The notes beneath the pieces were generated by a model that saw nothing but the letters and a program-made list of their open reading frames with translations, was not told the origin of the DNA and searched no databases. Made by a program: the position numbers and the translations under genes. A stretch of 20,294 nt of DNA, taken from positions 1 to 20,294 of the IMG/VR virus record IMGVR_UViG_3300009155_000336; one strand, 5' to 3'. The stretch is from a virus. Shown piece by piece: positions 1-6,665 of the stretch; positions within the stretch are counted from its first letter, which is position 1, and the number at the start of each line of letters is the position of its first letter.

Positions 1-42
1 ATACTCTTGTGCTACTATCTGTTTTATATCTGCTTGTGACAT
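1..42 (-). CDS. 5' end of a gene leaving the window; unknown product
   Basis: An ATG at 42-40 opens a frame read to the window edge as MSQADIKQIVAQEY. It lies just beyond a strong terminator and an A/T-rich upstream region holding a TATTTATA element, so it probably starts a new transcription unit. The N-terminus is short, helical and of the same style as the tagged proteins elsewhere in the window (ending ...IVAQE). Only 14 codons are visible, so no function can be assigned. Confidence 0.6.
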   Translation of the reverse strand, partial: MSQADIKQIVAQEY

Positions 43-59
43 ATTATATACTTATATAT

Positions 60-67
60 TATAAATA
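60..67 (-). promoter_or_regulatory. TATTTATA element upstream of the gene starting at 42
   Basis: The coding strand reads TATTTATA, 17 bases before the ATG at 42 and just after a terminator. The same octamer, or TATTTATT, recurs in five other intergenic gaps at a similar position. It could be a phage promoter -10-like element. On the opposite strand it reads TATAAATA, the T4 late promoter consensus, but that orientation points away from the genes. Confidence 0.4.
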
Positions 68-76
68 TGTGAATAT

Positions 77-105
77 AAAAAAACCCACCTTTATGGGGTG
101 GGCTT
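77..105 (-). terminator. Rho-independent terminator
   Basis: On the minus strand a GC-rich stem (CCCACC pairing with GGTGGG, extended by a G-U and two A-T pairs) encloses a seven-base loop CCATAAA and is followed directly by seven T residues. It lies about 20 bases past the stop codon at 125 and ends the run of small virion-like genes. It is the strongest terminator in the window. Confidence 0.9.
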
Positions 106-124
106 GTTTAGATACTCTATAATA

Positions 125-988
125 TTATTTTCTGTTCTCTGCTAAGAATTTTCTTAAGTCAAATCCTTCTTGTAAAGCTTCAGTAGCTTTTTCTTTGGCT
201 GGAGCCTCTTTCTTTTCTTTACCTGAGAATTTTTTATCAAATTCTTTTCTTAATTTTTCTTCTGCTTTTCTTAATGCTGCAATATCTTTACGCATTTGTT
301 TAACAGCTTTTTGATCGATATGCTCAGCATGCTCTCCTTCTTCTAAAGATCCTACTTTAGCCTCTAGTGCTTCGTAAACTCTTTTCATCTCTTCCATTTT
401 GTATTTATGAGCTGCTTCGTTAGTTCCGTGTTCAATCTCTTTCATCAATTCTTCAATTGATTCATATTTTGGAAGAGGTTTTGCTTCTTCTATATTAGCT
501 TCTCCTTCTGGGATGTTTAATTCTGGTGCTGGGTTTGGTAGTTGATTTGGATCGTCTTCATGGCCCATTGTGTAGTCTACATTCTCTTCTCCTAAGGCTC
601 TTTGAACCATTTCTACTAATTTTCTTTCTTTATCTGTCATTTTATTTTCATTTAACTGTTCGTGATTTACTTCCTCTTGTACTTCTTCTTCTTTCTTTTC
701 TTGTAAATATAGTTGATTGTCGTGAATCATTTGACTTACTAAGTCGTAATTTTCTTCTTGGAATTGCATTAACTCTTCATCCGATAATGGAGTACCATCT
801 TCATACTCCGCTGCTGCAATATATGCATCTACAAAGTCTGGATAGTCGTCTGTATCTATTCCGTCGATCTCAACTGATCCAACGTTTACTGGTTTTCCAT
901 TAAAAGAAACTTCTTCTTTAAGAAGCTGTGCATTTTTTGTAAGTTTATTCTCTGTTAAGAATGTTCTTAAGTTAAAATTATCTGCCAT
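125..988 (-). CDS. Tagged, acidic/coiled-coil phage protein with the tag repeated at its C-terminus
   Basis: This 287-residue protein is of unknown function. Residues 1-17 form an amphipathic peptide (FNLRTFLTENKLT) almost the same as the N-terminus of the 194-residue protein at 12146-12730. A third copy, FDLRKFLAENRK, is the very C-terminus (276-287), preceded by ALQE-G. A small domain around 28-95 (VGSVEIDG...DYPDF.DAYI) is of a kind I recall from marine phage proteins. Residues 95-170 are Glu/Pro/Asn-rich linker, and 195-265 is a highly charged Lys/Glu helix likely to form a coiled coil. The ATG at 988 has no Shine-Dalgarno but follows a TATTTATA element. It is the last gene before the terminator. 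The charged coiled coil would suit a head-internal or core protein, but that is inference. Confidence 0.85.
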   Translation of the reverse strand: MADNFNLRTFLTENKLTKNAQLLKEEVSFNGKPVNVGSVEIDGIDTDDYPDFVDAYIAAAEYEDGTPLSDEELMQFQEENYDLVSQMIHDNQLYLQEKKEEEVQEEVNHEQLNENKMTDKERKLVEMVQRALGEENVDYTMGHEDDPNQLPNPAPELNIPEGEANIEEAKPLPKYESIEELMKEIEHGTNEAAHKYKMEEMKRVYEALEAKVGSLEEGEHAEHIDQKAVKQMRKDIAALRKAEEKLRKEFDKKFSGKEKKEAPAKEKATEALQEGFDLRKFLAENRK

Positions 989-1004
989 TGTGGTTTATTT
1001 TGTT

Positions 1005-1012
1005 TATAAATA
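1005..1012 (-). promoter_or_regulatory. TATTTATA element upstream of the 287-residue gene
   Basis: The coding strand reads TATTTATA, 16 bases before the ATG at 988 and just past the stop of the preceding gene. It matches the octamers at 60-67, 14480-14487 and 18588-18595 exactly. It is a putative promoter or leader element; the function is inferred only from recurrence and position. Confidence 0.4.
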
Positions 1013-1019
1013 GTTTTGT

Positions 1020-2066
1020 TTATTTAAACCCTTTTATTCTTAAATACTTTGTACTTCTATTAAAATTACTGTCAAAGTAAATATCTCCTGATTCTACTCC
1101 TTGTTTAAATTCCTCTCTAGTATACATTTTATACTCTCCTCCGATTATAATCATAATATAATCTACATTCTTTGCTTCTGTATTAAGAAAGTAATTTACA
1201 TACCAGGTTAAAAGCTCTTGATTAAGTTCTTCTGCTGAATCTAGTTTTGAAAAAGTGGTATTGAATTCTTTTTGTAATAATTTTTCTACTTCTTTTCTAA
1301 GTTCTGGGTGTTGTTTAATTATTTCAGATACTCTTACAGGAACACTTTTTGACCTACCCGATTGCTGTGTGTTTGGGTCTAGGCTATCAAGAGAGCTGTA
1401 TAAATCTTCCAAAGAATCCCATCCTCCTAATCTTCCTGCTCTTCCTTTTAGTTCTATAGATTTACCTTCTAATCCAACATCCCCTATATCTAACTTCTTA
1501 CCCTCTTTCCCTAATAAAGCTAAAAAAGCCTCTCCTTCTCCAACTGCTTTTCCTCCTTTTGCAGAACGACCTGCAGAGAGTAAGCTAACAAGAAAGCTTT
1601 GAGGTAGTTTGGTAACTGCTTTTCCTACTGAGATTATATTACCTGTTTTACCTAAATCGCTAAGTTTTATTTGGTTATCTGCATTACTTAGTACCTGTGT
1701 AAGTTGTGTTTCTAGTCCCGGTACAGTATTTATCAGTCCAAAAAGCTCAGCCTCAGAGGCATCTAAACCTTTCGAGTGTATTTCTTTAGAAATAAGTGAA
1801 CCCAGTTTTTTACCTTTCTCTTGAATAGAGTGATATATTTTTTGAATAAAAGCACTATCTAGCTCTGATCTTCTATCCTGTAGTAGTTTAATAAGATCAT
1901 CAGCACTGTATTCTGCTTTCTCTTTAGGTTTTTCTTCCTCTAATACTACTCCAAATTCAGAATAAATCTCTTTTAATATTTTCATATCGGCAGGATTATT
2001 CATATCTGGGTATCCTTTTTTACAACGGAAGGCCCATTCTGCAACTATTTTATTTACTACGCTCAT
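1020..2066 (-). CDS. Tagged protein with a PD-(D/E)XK nuclease-like core
   Basis: This protein has 348 residues. The N-terminus VVNKIVAEWAFRCKKGYPDM (residues 3-22) combines a short tag-like helix with a conserved-looking motif (AW/F-RC..GYPDMNN) of a kind I recall from marine phage proteins. Residues 40-140 are mostly helical. Around 176-213 a pattern G-E-G-E179, G-D196, I-E205-L-K207 followed by GRAGRLGG fits the E...D...(E)xK arrangement of a PD-(D/E)XK endonuclease fold. The region 300-348 looks like a small alpha/beta module (YIMIIIGGEYKMYT). The ATG overlaps the upstream stop as TAATG, so it is probably translated by reinitiation after the 537-residue gene. The nuclease assignment rests on motif spacing only and could be wrong; the gene itself is secure. 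Confidence 0.8.
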   Translation of the reverse strand: MSVVNKIVAEWAFRCKKGYPDMNNPADMKILKEIYSEFGVVLEEEKPKEKAEYSADDLIKLLQDRRSELDSAFIQKIYHSIQEKGKKLGSLISKEIHSKGLDASEAELFGLINTVPGLETQLTQVLSNADNQIKLSDLGKTGNIISVGKAVTKLPQSFLVSLLSAGRSAKGGKAVGEGEAFLALLGKEGKKLDIGDVGLEGKSIELKGRAGRLGGWDSLEDLYSSLDSLDPNTQQSGRSKSVPVRVSEIIKQHPELRKEVEKLLQKEFNTTFSKLDSAEELNQELLTWYVNYFLNTEAKNVDYIMIIIGGEYKMYTREEFKQGVESGDIYFDSNFNRSTKYLRIKGFK

Positions 2067-3679
2067 TAAAGTGCTTCTGGTGTTTCTGGTTCTGTTCCTA
2101 CCTCTTCTTCACCTGCTGGTGTTTCTTCTGCTCCAAATTCGGGTGCTGGTTCTCCTCCGGCTTCTCCACCTGGAAAGTCTCCTCCACCACCGCCTCCGGC
2201 TGCTGTATCTGCTCCGAATTCTTCTCCACCTGGTTCTTCACCGGTTGTGATTGGTCCGTTTTTAAGTATATCGTTTAATTTATCTAAAGCTTGCTGGTAG
2301 GCTGAAGTACCTCCCAAAAAGTAATTTTTACCTTCTATTTGAGCATCAAAATCTTTTCCTGTCCATTTTAAATAAAATGCCTGCCCATTTTTAAGAACAA
2401 CTTGAAAGGTAGATGGTTTTGGTGCTACCCATTTTACGTCTTCTATAAACTCATCATACTCATTGGTAAGTAAGCTGGTTAATGTTTTCTTTACTGTTGG
2501 AAATTTTCCTAATATTTCTTGTGTAGATGTTTTAAGAACTGTTCCTTCTTCTTCTTGTAGAACTTCAATATATGCTTCAAGCATTAATTCTCTCAGTTCT
2601 TCTTTAGTTATTTTTTTAGAAATAGTATCTCTTCTATTTTTTAAATACTTATCTGTTTTATCAACTTTTCCATCATTATTAACATCGTCATCTTCTTTTC
2701 CAACTCCGTCTAATGCTTCATCTACACCTTCTTTAAAAGGTCTTGGACAAGGTGTACCTTTAACATGGGTATGTCCACATCTCCCGCAATGTGTAGCTTT
2801 CTTTTCATTTAATGCCAATGCAACTATTCTAGTTTCTTGATTATCGTATTTTTCTGATTCTGTATATCCTGCTACTGCGTCTAGATAATCTTCTGCTTTT
2901 GTTAGTTTTGATTGAACCCATGCATCTAATTGATCATCATCTCCTAATAAATCCATCATCTTACTTGCGTTTGATTGAATAGATCTTAATTGTGCTTTTG
3001 CCATTGAAGATTCATCATCTGGCTGTAAGTTATGATTTTCACCTATATTTTTATTTATTTGTGATTCATCATCAGGAAACTGCTGTGTTGCTATATCATC
3101 ATATTGAGTATCTGTTGGTTCTCCTACATACTTTTTCATTGCATCACTTAGTTTATCTTCTAGTTCAGGAGTAGGTAGAGAAACAGTATTACCTTGTGTT
3201 ATCACGAAGTCTACTAGCTCTAATGGTTCGTTTCCTAGATCTAATACTATACTTTCTGTATCTGGGGTTAGGTCAAATTTAAAGAGGTCTTGTCCTTTAT
3301 TATTACCGTATTTTACTTTGATATTAAATTTATTAAGTCCTATTCCTGTAAGTCTGATGTCAACTACTTCATCTCCTTGTGCTCGTAATACTTTTAGTAG
3401 AGACTTACCTACTGTTTTACCAATAGCTGTTGATTCTTCTGCTGTATATTTTCTTACTTCTTCCGAGATACTTTCTTGTGTTGCTGTTGCTTTTGCTAAA
3501 GTTTCTTTAGCAGCTACTAAAGCATCTTGTGCTGCTGTTTTCTCTAAAGGAGATTTAGCAGTCTGTAGCTGTTTTGTAGCGTCTTTTATCTTTTCTTGTT
3601 GAAGTGCTATTGCAGATTTCTTAGCTTGTGCTTCTGCAGGTGTCATTTCTTCTGTTACTATTCTTATTAGTTTTTTCAT
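2066..3679 (-). CDS. Modular tagged virion-type protein with zinc knuckle, EF-hand loop and internal tag
   Basis: This 537-residue protein is a mosaic. Residues 1-12 are a tag ([12 protein letters not shown]) and 13-82 an Ala/Lys/Gln-rich coiled coil. Residues 95-165 form a compact alpha/beta domain. Residues 226-275 are a helical segment (MAKAQLRSI...[19 protein letters not shown]) of a type I recall from marine T4-like phage proteins. Residues 298-311 hold a zinc-knuckle-like [14 protein letters not shown]. Residues 332-343 are a calcium-loop consensus [13 protein letters not shown] second tag-like peptide lies at 359-378 ([17 protein letters not shown]). Residues 405-475 are another small domain, and 480-537 a Gly/Glu/Pro low-complexity acidic tail. 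The leader holds TATCTTTAG just before the ATG. A precursor cut into pieces during head maturation is plausible but not shown. Confidence 0.85.
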   Translation of the reverse strand: MKKLIRIVTEEMTPAEAQAKKSAIALQQEKIKDATKQLQTAKSPLEKTAAQDALVAAKETLAKATATQESISEEVRKYTAEESTAIGKTVGKSLLKVLRAQGDEVVDIRLTGIGLNKFNIKVKYGNNKGQDLFKFDLTPDTESIVLDLGNEPLELVDFVITQGNTVSLPTPELEDKLSDAMKKYVGEPTDTQYDDIATQQFPDDESQINKNIGENHNLQPDDESSMAKAQLRSIQSNASKMMDLLGDDDQLDAWVQSKLTKAEDYLDAVAGYTESEKYDNQETRIVALALNEKKATHCGRCGHTHVKGTPCPRPFKEGVDEALDGVGKEDDDVNNDGKVDKTDKYLKNRRDTISKKITKEELRELMLEAYIEVLQEEEGTVLKTSTQEILGKFPTVKKTLTSLLTNEYDEFIEDVKWVAPKPSTFQVVLKNGQAFYLKWTGKDFDAQIEGKNYFLGGTSAYQQALDKLNDILKNGPITTGEEPGGEEFGADTAAGGGGGGDFPGGEAGGEPAPEFGAEETPAGEEEVGTEPETPEAL

Positions 3680-3714
3680 CTTCTAAAGATATGAATTTAT
3701 TTTATATTATTCTA

Positions 3715-4377
3715 CTATTTACAGTGATAATTTAGGTATCTCTGTAATGCTTTTGCATAATGAGTACCTTTATCTTCAAGCCCTGCTTTAGCTGCTCTTA
3801 CTTTTGTACAAGTTAATTTACCTAACCTATCTTTTACTATTCCTGGTTGAACAGGATCATCTATTCCTTCCTCTATTGCTATTGTAGGATTTGGAGTTAC
3901 AAACCCCGGTTTCCTCATAATAGTCTTTGCTAGTGCCTGGTTTACTTGACTAACAAATGGAATATTAATACTACTATTTTTATCCTTAACAACAAACTCT
4001 TGATACCTTTTTACAAAGCTTATAAAAGCTTCTTTTTTCTTAGATAACCTATCAAAGAAAGTCATTAATTCACTCGATGTTATCTCTTTTCCGTTTCTAG
4101 GATCATTTAGTCGATCAAAGAAGTGGTTACCAAATTCTACATCTACCGGATCTAATTCTGAATCAGCATATCTTTCCACAGAGTCTAGTTCTGAAGAGGT
4201 TATCTCTTTCATAGCTAATATCTCTTTTCCTGCTTTGAAAGCTGCTTTGAAAGCTTTGCTTCCTTTTCTAGCAGGCTTTTCTCCTCTTTCTTGCTTTGCA
4301 TGTATATTAGCCCATAGTCCTTTAGATTCCTCTTGAAGAACTTCCTTAACTATCTCTCTTATTTGATTTTTTTTCAT
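3715..4377 (-). CDS. Tagged mosaic phage protein with KGLWANI and LTCTKVR modules
   Basis: This protein has 220 residues and unknown function. The tag MKKNQIREIVKEVLQEE (1-17) leads into a basic KGLWANIHAKQERGEKPARKG segment (19-39). Residues 80-165 form a small domain (FFDRLNDPRN...SINIPFVSQVNQALAKTIMRK). The C-terminal 184-220 (DRLGKLTCTKVRAAKAGL...YLNYHCK) is a separate basic module. All three remind me of pieces found in different combinations in marine phage proteins. KEITSSEL occurs twice, at 57-64 and 97-104, 40 residues apart, with different codons. The start overlaps the upstream gene by 32 bases, but the tag at the N-terminus supports this ATG. It is probably a head or virion protein, by context only. 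Confidence 0.85.
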   Translation of the reverse strand: MKKNQIREIVKEVLQEESKGLWANIHAKQERGEKPARKGSKAFKAAFKAGKEILAMKEITSSELDSVERYADSELDPVDVEFGNHFFDRLNDPRNGKEITSSELMTFFDRLSKKKEAFISFVKRYQEFVVKDKNSSINIPFVSQVNQALAKTIMRKPGFVTPNPTIAIEEGIDDPVQPGIVKDRLGKLTCTKVRAAKAGLEDKGTHYAKALQRYLNYHCK

Positions 4378-4990
4378 TTTCTAGAGTATAATAGTAAATA
4401 TTTTCATTACCTTTTTCCATTGTCCATTTATCTGAGACTGATTCACAGAACCATTCTTTATCATCAATCATCCAATCCGGTCTATCTGGGAATGGTTGAG
4501 TTACAAAAGACATATCTCTCCACATTAACCTATTATTAGGTTGGAGAGTAAAGTTTCCATTATCTAATTTAATTAGATGTGCTGCTTTATATTGTGTAGG
4601 TTCGTTAGAATATGGATTGTTATACCAGTCAAAAGTCATGATATAATTTCCCCACTCTTTACTTCCGTCTTTAAATATTGCTTTTACTCTTGATTGGAGT
4701 AAGTAATCGTATACTGTGCAGGATACTTCATATCCAAAACAATCCCATAATTGTAAATGGTCTAAAGCCATTTTTGGTGCATCATCCTTCCAAGCGAGCA
4801 TATGAATTGGAACTCTTGATCTAACAGCTCCTTCATCTGTCATTACATGAAATGTAATAGCTCTTCCTCCTACAGATTGTGTACCAAATACTATTACATC
4901 TTGCATACCTTCTCTTCCGTCATGCTGGTAGAGATGTTCTGTTCTCATCTTAGCATAAAAATGGGGTATAGGTGTGTTTAGAGTTGGCAT
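4346..4990 (-). CDS. Conserved-type marine phage protein of unknown function
   Basis: This protein has 214 residues. The N-terminus MPTLNTPIPHFYAKMRTEHL and internal segments such as LDHLQLWDCFGY (77-88) and KAAHLIKLDNGNFTLQPNNR (134-153) match, from memory, a protein family widespread in T4-like marine phages with no assigned role. It is rich in aromatic residues and looks like a single beta-rich globular domain, with no signal peptide or membrane segment. It carries no N-terminal tag, unlike its neighbours on both sides. Its ATG overlaps the stop of the 109-residue gene as TAATG, so the two are co-translated. Its 3' end overlaps the next gene by 32 bases. A structural or assembly role is a guess from position. 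Confidence 0.85.
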   Translation of the reverse strand: MPTLNTPIPHFYAKMRTEHLYQHDGREGMQDVIVFGTQSVGGRAITFHVMTDEGAVRSRVPIHMLAWKDDAPKMALDHLQLWDCFGYEVSCTVYDYLLQSRVKAIFKDGSKEWGNYIMTFDWYNNPYSNEPTQYKAAHLIKLDNGNFTLQPNNRLMWRDMSFVTQPFPDRPDWMIDDKEWFCESVSDKWTMEKGNENIYYYTLENEKKSNKRDS

Positions 4991-5319
4991 TATTTTTTAT
5001 TTTTTATAAGTAGCTCTCCCAATACCTCTAATCTACCTACTTCTCTTTGAAATTCGATTTGAGACATGTCTAATGAGATCTTCTTATAAGTATCCTCGTA
5101 TTCTTTCTTTGCTTTTTCAAAATCAAGATTTCCTTCAGCTGCTTTTTTATAATATGGTAATTTAACTTTAAAATGATGCCATGTTAGTAGAGCTAATCCG
5201 CCTTTTTCCTTAGCATTATCAGCAATCTTTTCAGCTCCTTTTTCTCGAGTTTCTGCAAACTGTTCAATTACCTCGTTAGAGTCAGTTATTGCTTCTTGTA
5301 GTAATTGTGCTAGTTTCAT
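4990..5319 (-). CDS. Small tagged helical phage protein
   Basis: This protein has 109 residues and is almost entirely helical and highly charged. The tag MKLAQLLQEAIT ends in LQE-A, the closest match in this window to the T4 capsid-targeting peptide with its (I/L)-x-E cleavage site. The body (FAETREKGAEKIADNAKEKGG..., then a Lys/Glu/Tyr-rich helix and EFQREVGRLEVLGELLIK) is of a type I recall from marine phages without known function. The leader AAGGAAAGTAAT is one of the few Shine-Dalgarno-like sequences here, and it lies inside the end of the 45-residue gene upstream. The stop overlaps the next ATG as TAATG. It is possibly an internal head protein. Confidence 0.85.
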   Translation of the reverse strand: MKLAQLLQEAITDSNEVIEQFAETREKGAEKIADNAKEKGGLALLTWHHFKVKLPYYKKAAEGNLDFEKAKKEYEDTYKKISLDMSQIEFQREVGRLEVLGELLIKNKK

Positions 5320-5320
5320 A

Positions 5321-5458
5321 TTACTTTCCTTGTCCTTTATAAAGCTTTCTATAATTTTTAGAACTCTTCAATTTTGAAGTTTTAGATTTTGCATGAACTC
5401 CAGGTCTTGATACCTTTACTTTTTCTACCTTAGCTGGAGAAGGTGCTGCTTTTGCCAT
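5321..5458 (-). CDS. 45-residue basic peptide
   Basis: A short frame from ATG 5458 to TAA 5321 encodes 45 residues, beginning MAKAAPSPAKVEKVKVSRPG and ending YRKLYKGQGK. It is very rich in Lys/Arg/Ser with almost no acidic residues, so it probably binds nucleic acid or an acidic partner. The SRPGVHAKSKTSKLK...KNYKKLY(K/R)GQG style is familiar to me from very short basic proteins of marine T4-like phages. It is followed after one base by the next ATG (TAATATG), and its 3' end supplies that gene's ribosome-binding sequence. A TATTTATT element lies 26 bases upstream. It may act in head DNA condensation, but this is unproven. Confidence 0.75.
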   Translation of the reverse strand: MAKAAPSPAKVEKVKVSRPGVHAKSKTSKLKSSKNYRKLYKGQGK

Positions 5459-5484
5459 AAATTAAGTGCTATTTACTGTTTAAA

Positions 5485-5492
5485 AATAAATA
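5485..5492 (-). promoter_or_regulatory. TATTTATT element upstream of the 45-residue gene
   Basis: The coding strand reads ACTATTTATT in the 48-base gap between genes, 26 bases before the ATG at 5458. It is one mismatch from the octamer at 1005-1012. A short inverted repeat (TTTACT/AGTAAA) spans it, but T residues precede rather than follow the stem, so it is not a terminator for these genes. Confidence 0.3.
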
Positions 5493-5506
5493 GTAAAAAA
5501 AACTTA

Positions 5507-6091
5507 TTACGAATCTATATGTGAATTTAAGTATTTTAGGTAATCTTGTAGCTTAGTTGTTAACTCTGCCTTTACTTTACTGCTCGTAGTATTCCAGTCT
5601 TCAATGTCTCCCTGCTCTGTTACAAAAGTATCTGAGTTGTTTATCATTTCTAAAGCCCAAGCTTCAATGTCTTTTGCAAAAGCTTTTATGCCTCCTTGCA
5701 TCATTGTCTTTTCGTACTGCTCGTATAACCCTGCTTTTCTTAACTGTGCTTCATAATCTATAACACAATCAAAGCACATTTTATGTACCTTATACATTTT
5801 TTGTGCAAGGTGATGTTTCATAGATCCTCCACATTTTGGACAGCCTAGTGGTATTTGTAATGCTTTTTTTGCACTATCCAGCTTTGTTATATTCTGTCTT
5901 ATCCCGTTTTTGATAGTCCAGGTTCTTCCACTCTCTTCCCAAATATCTCCCTCCTCATGCATTTCGTATGCTTTGGAGTATCCTACACCCTGTGTAGTAC
6001 TATCGCTAAAATTTTTATTGACTAAATTCCTAGCTCTATTAACATCTTTTGATTTGAATTCCTTTTTAAGTAAGCTCTCGCCCATAACCAA
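5507..6091 (-). CDS. Zinc-finger phage protein of unknown function
   Basis: This protein has 194 residues (192 if translation starts at the second Met, 6085). Four cysteines in two CxxC pairs (C84, C87, C106, C109: CPKCGGSMKHH...MCFDC) form a probable zinc-binding site. Upstream, a motif G-(D/E)-IWEESGRTWTIKNGIRQ (48-66) and the N-terminal NKNFSDSTTQGVGY are of a pattern I recall from conserved marine phage proteins. The C-terminal third is helical and charged. The gene overlaps the end of the HAD gene by 26 bases (20 with the second start), so the two are translationally coupled. No catalytic motif is visible; nucleic-acid binding is a reasonable guess only. Confidence 0.85.
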   Translation of the reverse strand: MVMGESLLKKEFKSKDVNRARNLVNKNFSDSTTQGVGYSKAYEMHEEGDIWEESGRTWTIKNGIRQNITKLDSAKKALQIPLGCPKCGGSMKHHLAQKMYKVHKMCFDCVIDYEAQLRKAGLYEQYEKTMMQGGIKAFAKDIEAWALEMINNSDTFVTEQGDIEDWNTTSSKVKAELTTKLQDYLKYLNSHIDS

Positions 6092-6653
6092 GTTTTTTTA
6101 ATTTATTTATAACCGATGAAACATCTCCATCTTTACATTCTATTGCTATTCCTCCTTTAGAAGCAAATGCCTCTAGATTAGAAGGTTTATCATCTATTAA
6201 TATAGAATTTTCATTTGCAAAATCCGACTTAGCATCTCCGAATCTAAAAATTACCGGTGGTGCTGGTGATAGATGATTTCTTACCCATAGTTTTTTACCT
6301 AGCCTTGAGGTATCATCCTCAGATGGTGATGTAAGTAGCTTTGGATTATATGGTTGAATAAAGTCCCACAATACTTGACCGTGCGGCATCCAAGGCATTT
6401 CTGACCAGAACTCTAATCCTATGTGTTGGTCAATAAATTTCCAGAACTCTTCTGTTCCTTCTAATTTATCAAAGTGTTTAGGCCTTGTTACTTGTTTAAT
6501 TACTTCTTTTGAGTAATACTTTGGACCTTCTTTCCTTAATAAAGTTACAAATCTCTTTTCAAAGTCTGTTAACACTCCATCCATATCGCAATAAAGCTGA
6601 TATTTAGGTATGAAATCTGACTCTTCTAGTAATAAGTCTGTTAAATCTCCCAT
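6066..6653 (-). CDS. HAD-superfamily phosphatase, 5'(3')-deoxyribonucleotidase-like, tagged
   Basis: This protein has 195 residues, close to the size of small HAD nucleotidases. Motif I is YCDMDGVLTDF (nucleophile D23, acid D25). Motif II is the LLTSPS stretch (T108/S109), motif III the lysine of GKKLW (K120/K121), and motif IV ILIDDKPSN (D154, D155). The fold and the order match nucleotide phosphatases of the 5'(3')-deoxyribonucleotidase type, which dephosphorylate nucleoside monophosphates; the true substrate cannot be read from sequence. The N-terminus MGDLTDLLLEESDF precedes the HAD core and looks like the (I/L)-x-E tag found on neighbouring proteins. A weak AAGG precedes the ATG. It follows the 903-residue gene by 12 bases. 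Confidence 0.85.
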   Translation of the reverse strand: MGDLTDLLLEESDFIPKYQLYCDMDGVLTDFEKRFVTLLRKEGPKYYSKEVIKQVTRPKHFDKLEGTEEFWKFIDQHIGLEFWSEMPWMPHGQVLWDFIQPYNPKLLTSPSEDDTSRLGKKLWVRNHLSPAPPVIFRFGDAKSDFANENSILIDDKPSNLEAFASKGGIAIECKDGDVSSVINKLKKLGYGRELT

Positions 6654-6665
6654 AACCTTTTTATT

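Noticed and set aside
526-903. Plus-strand open frames, e.g. 526-903, 2463-2840, 7807-8187, 15875-16105, 17381-17704
   Set aside because: They are antisense to well-supported minus-strand genes, have Leu/Ser/Phe-rich low-complexity translations and no motifs, and follow from AT-rich or repeat sequence.
5463-5500. Terminator at the inverted repeat around 5467-5498
   Set aside because: The stem is only six A/T-rich pairs, and the T run precedes it on the coding strand instead of following.
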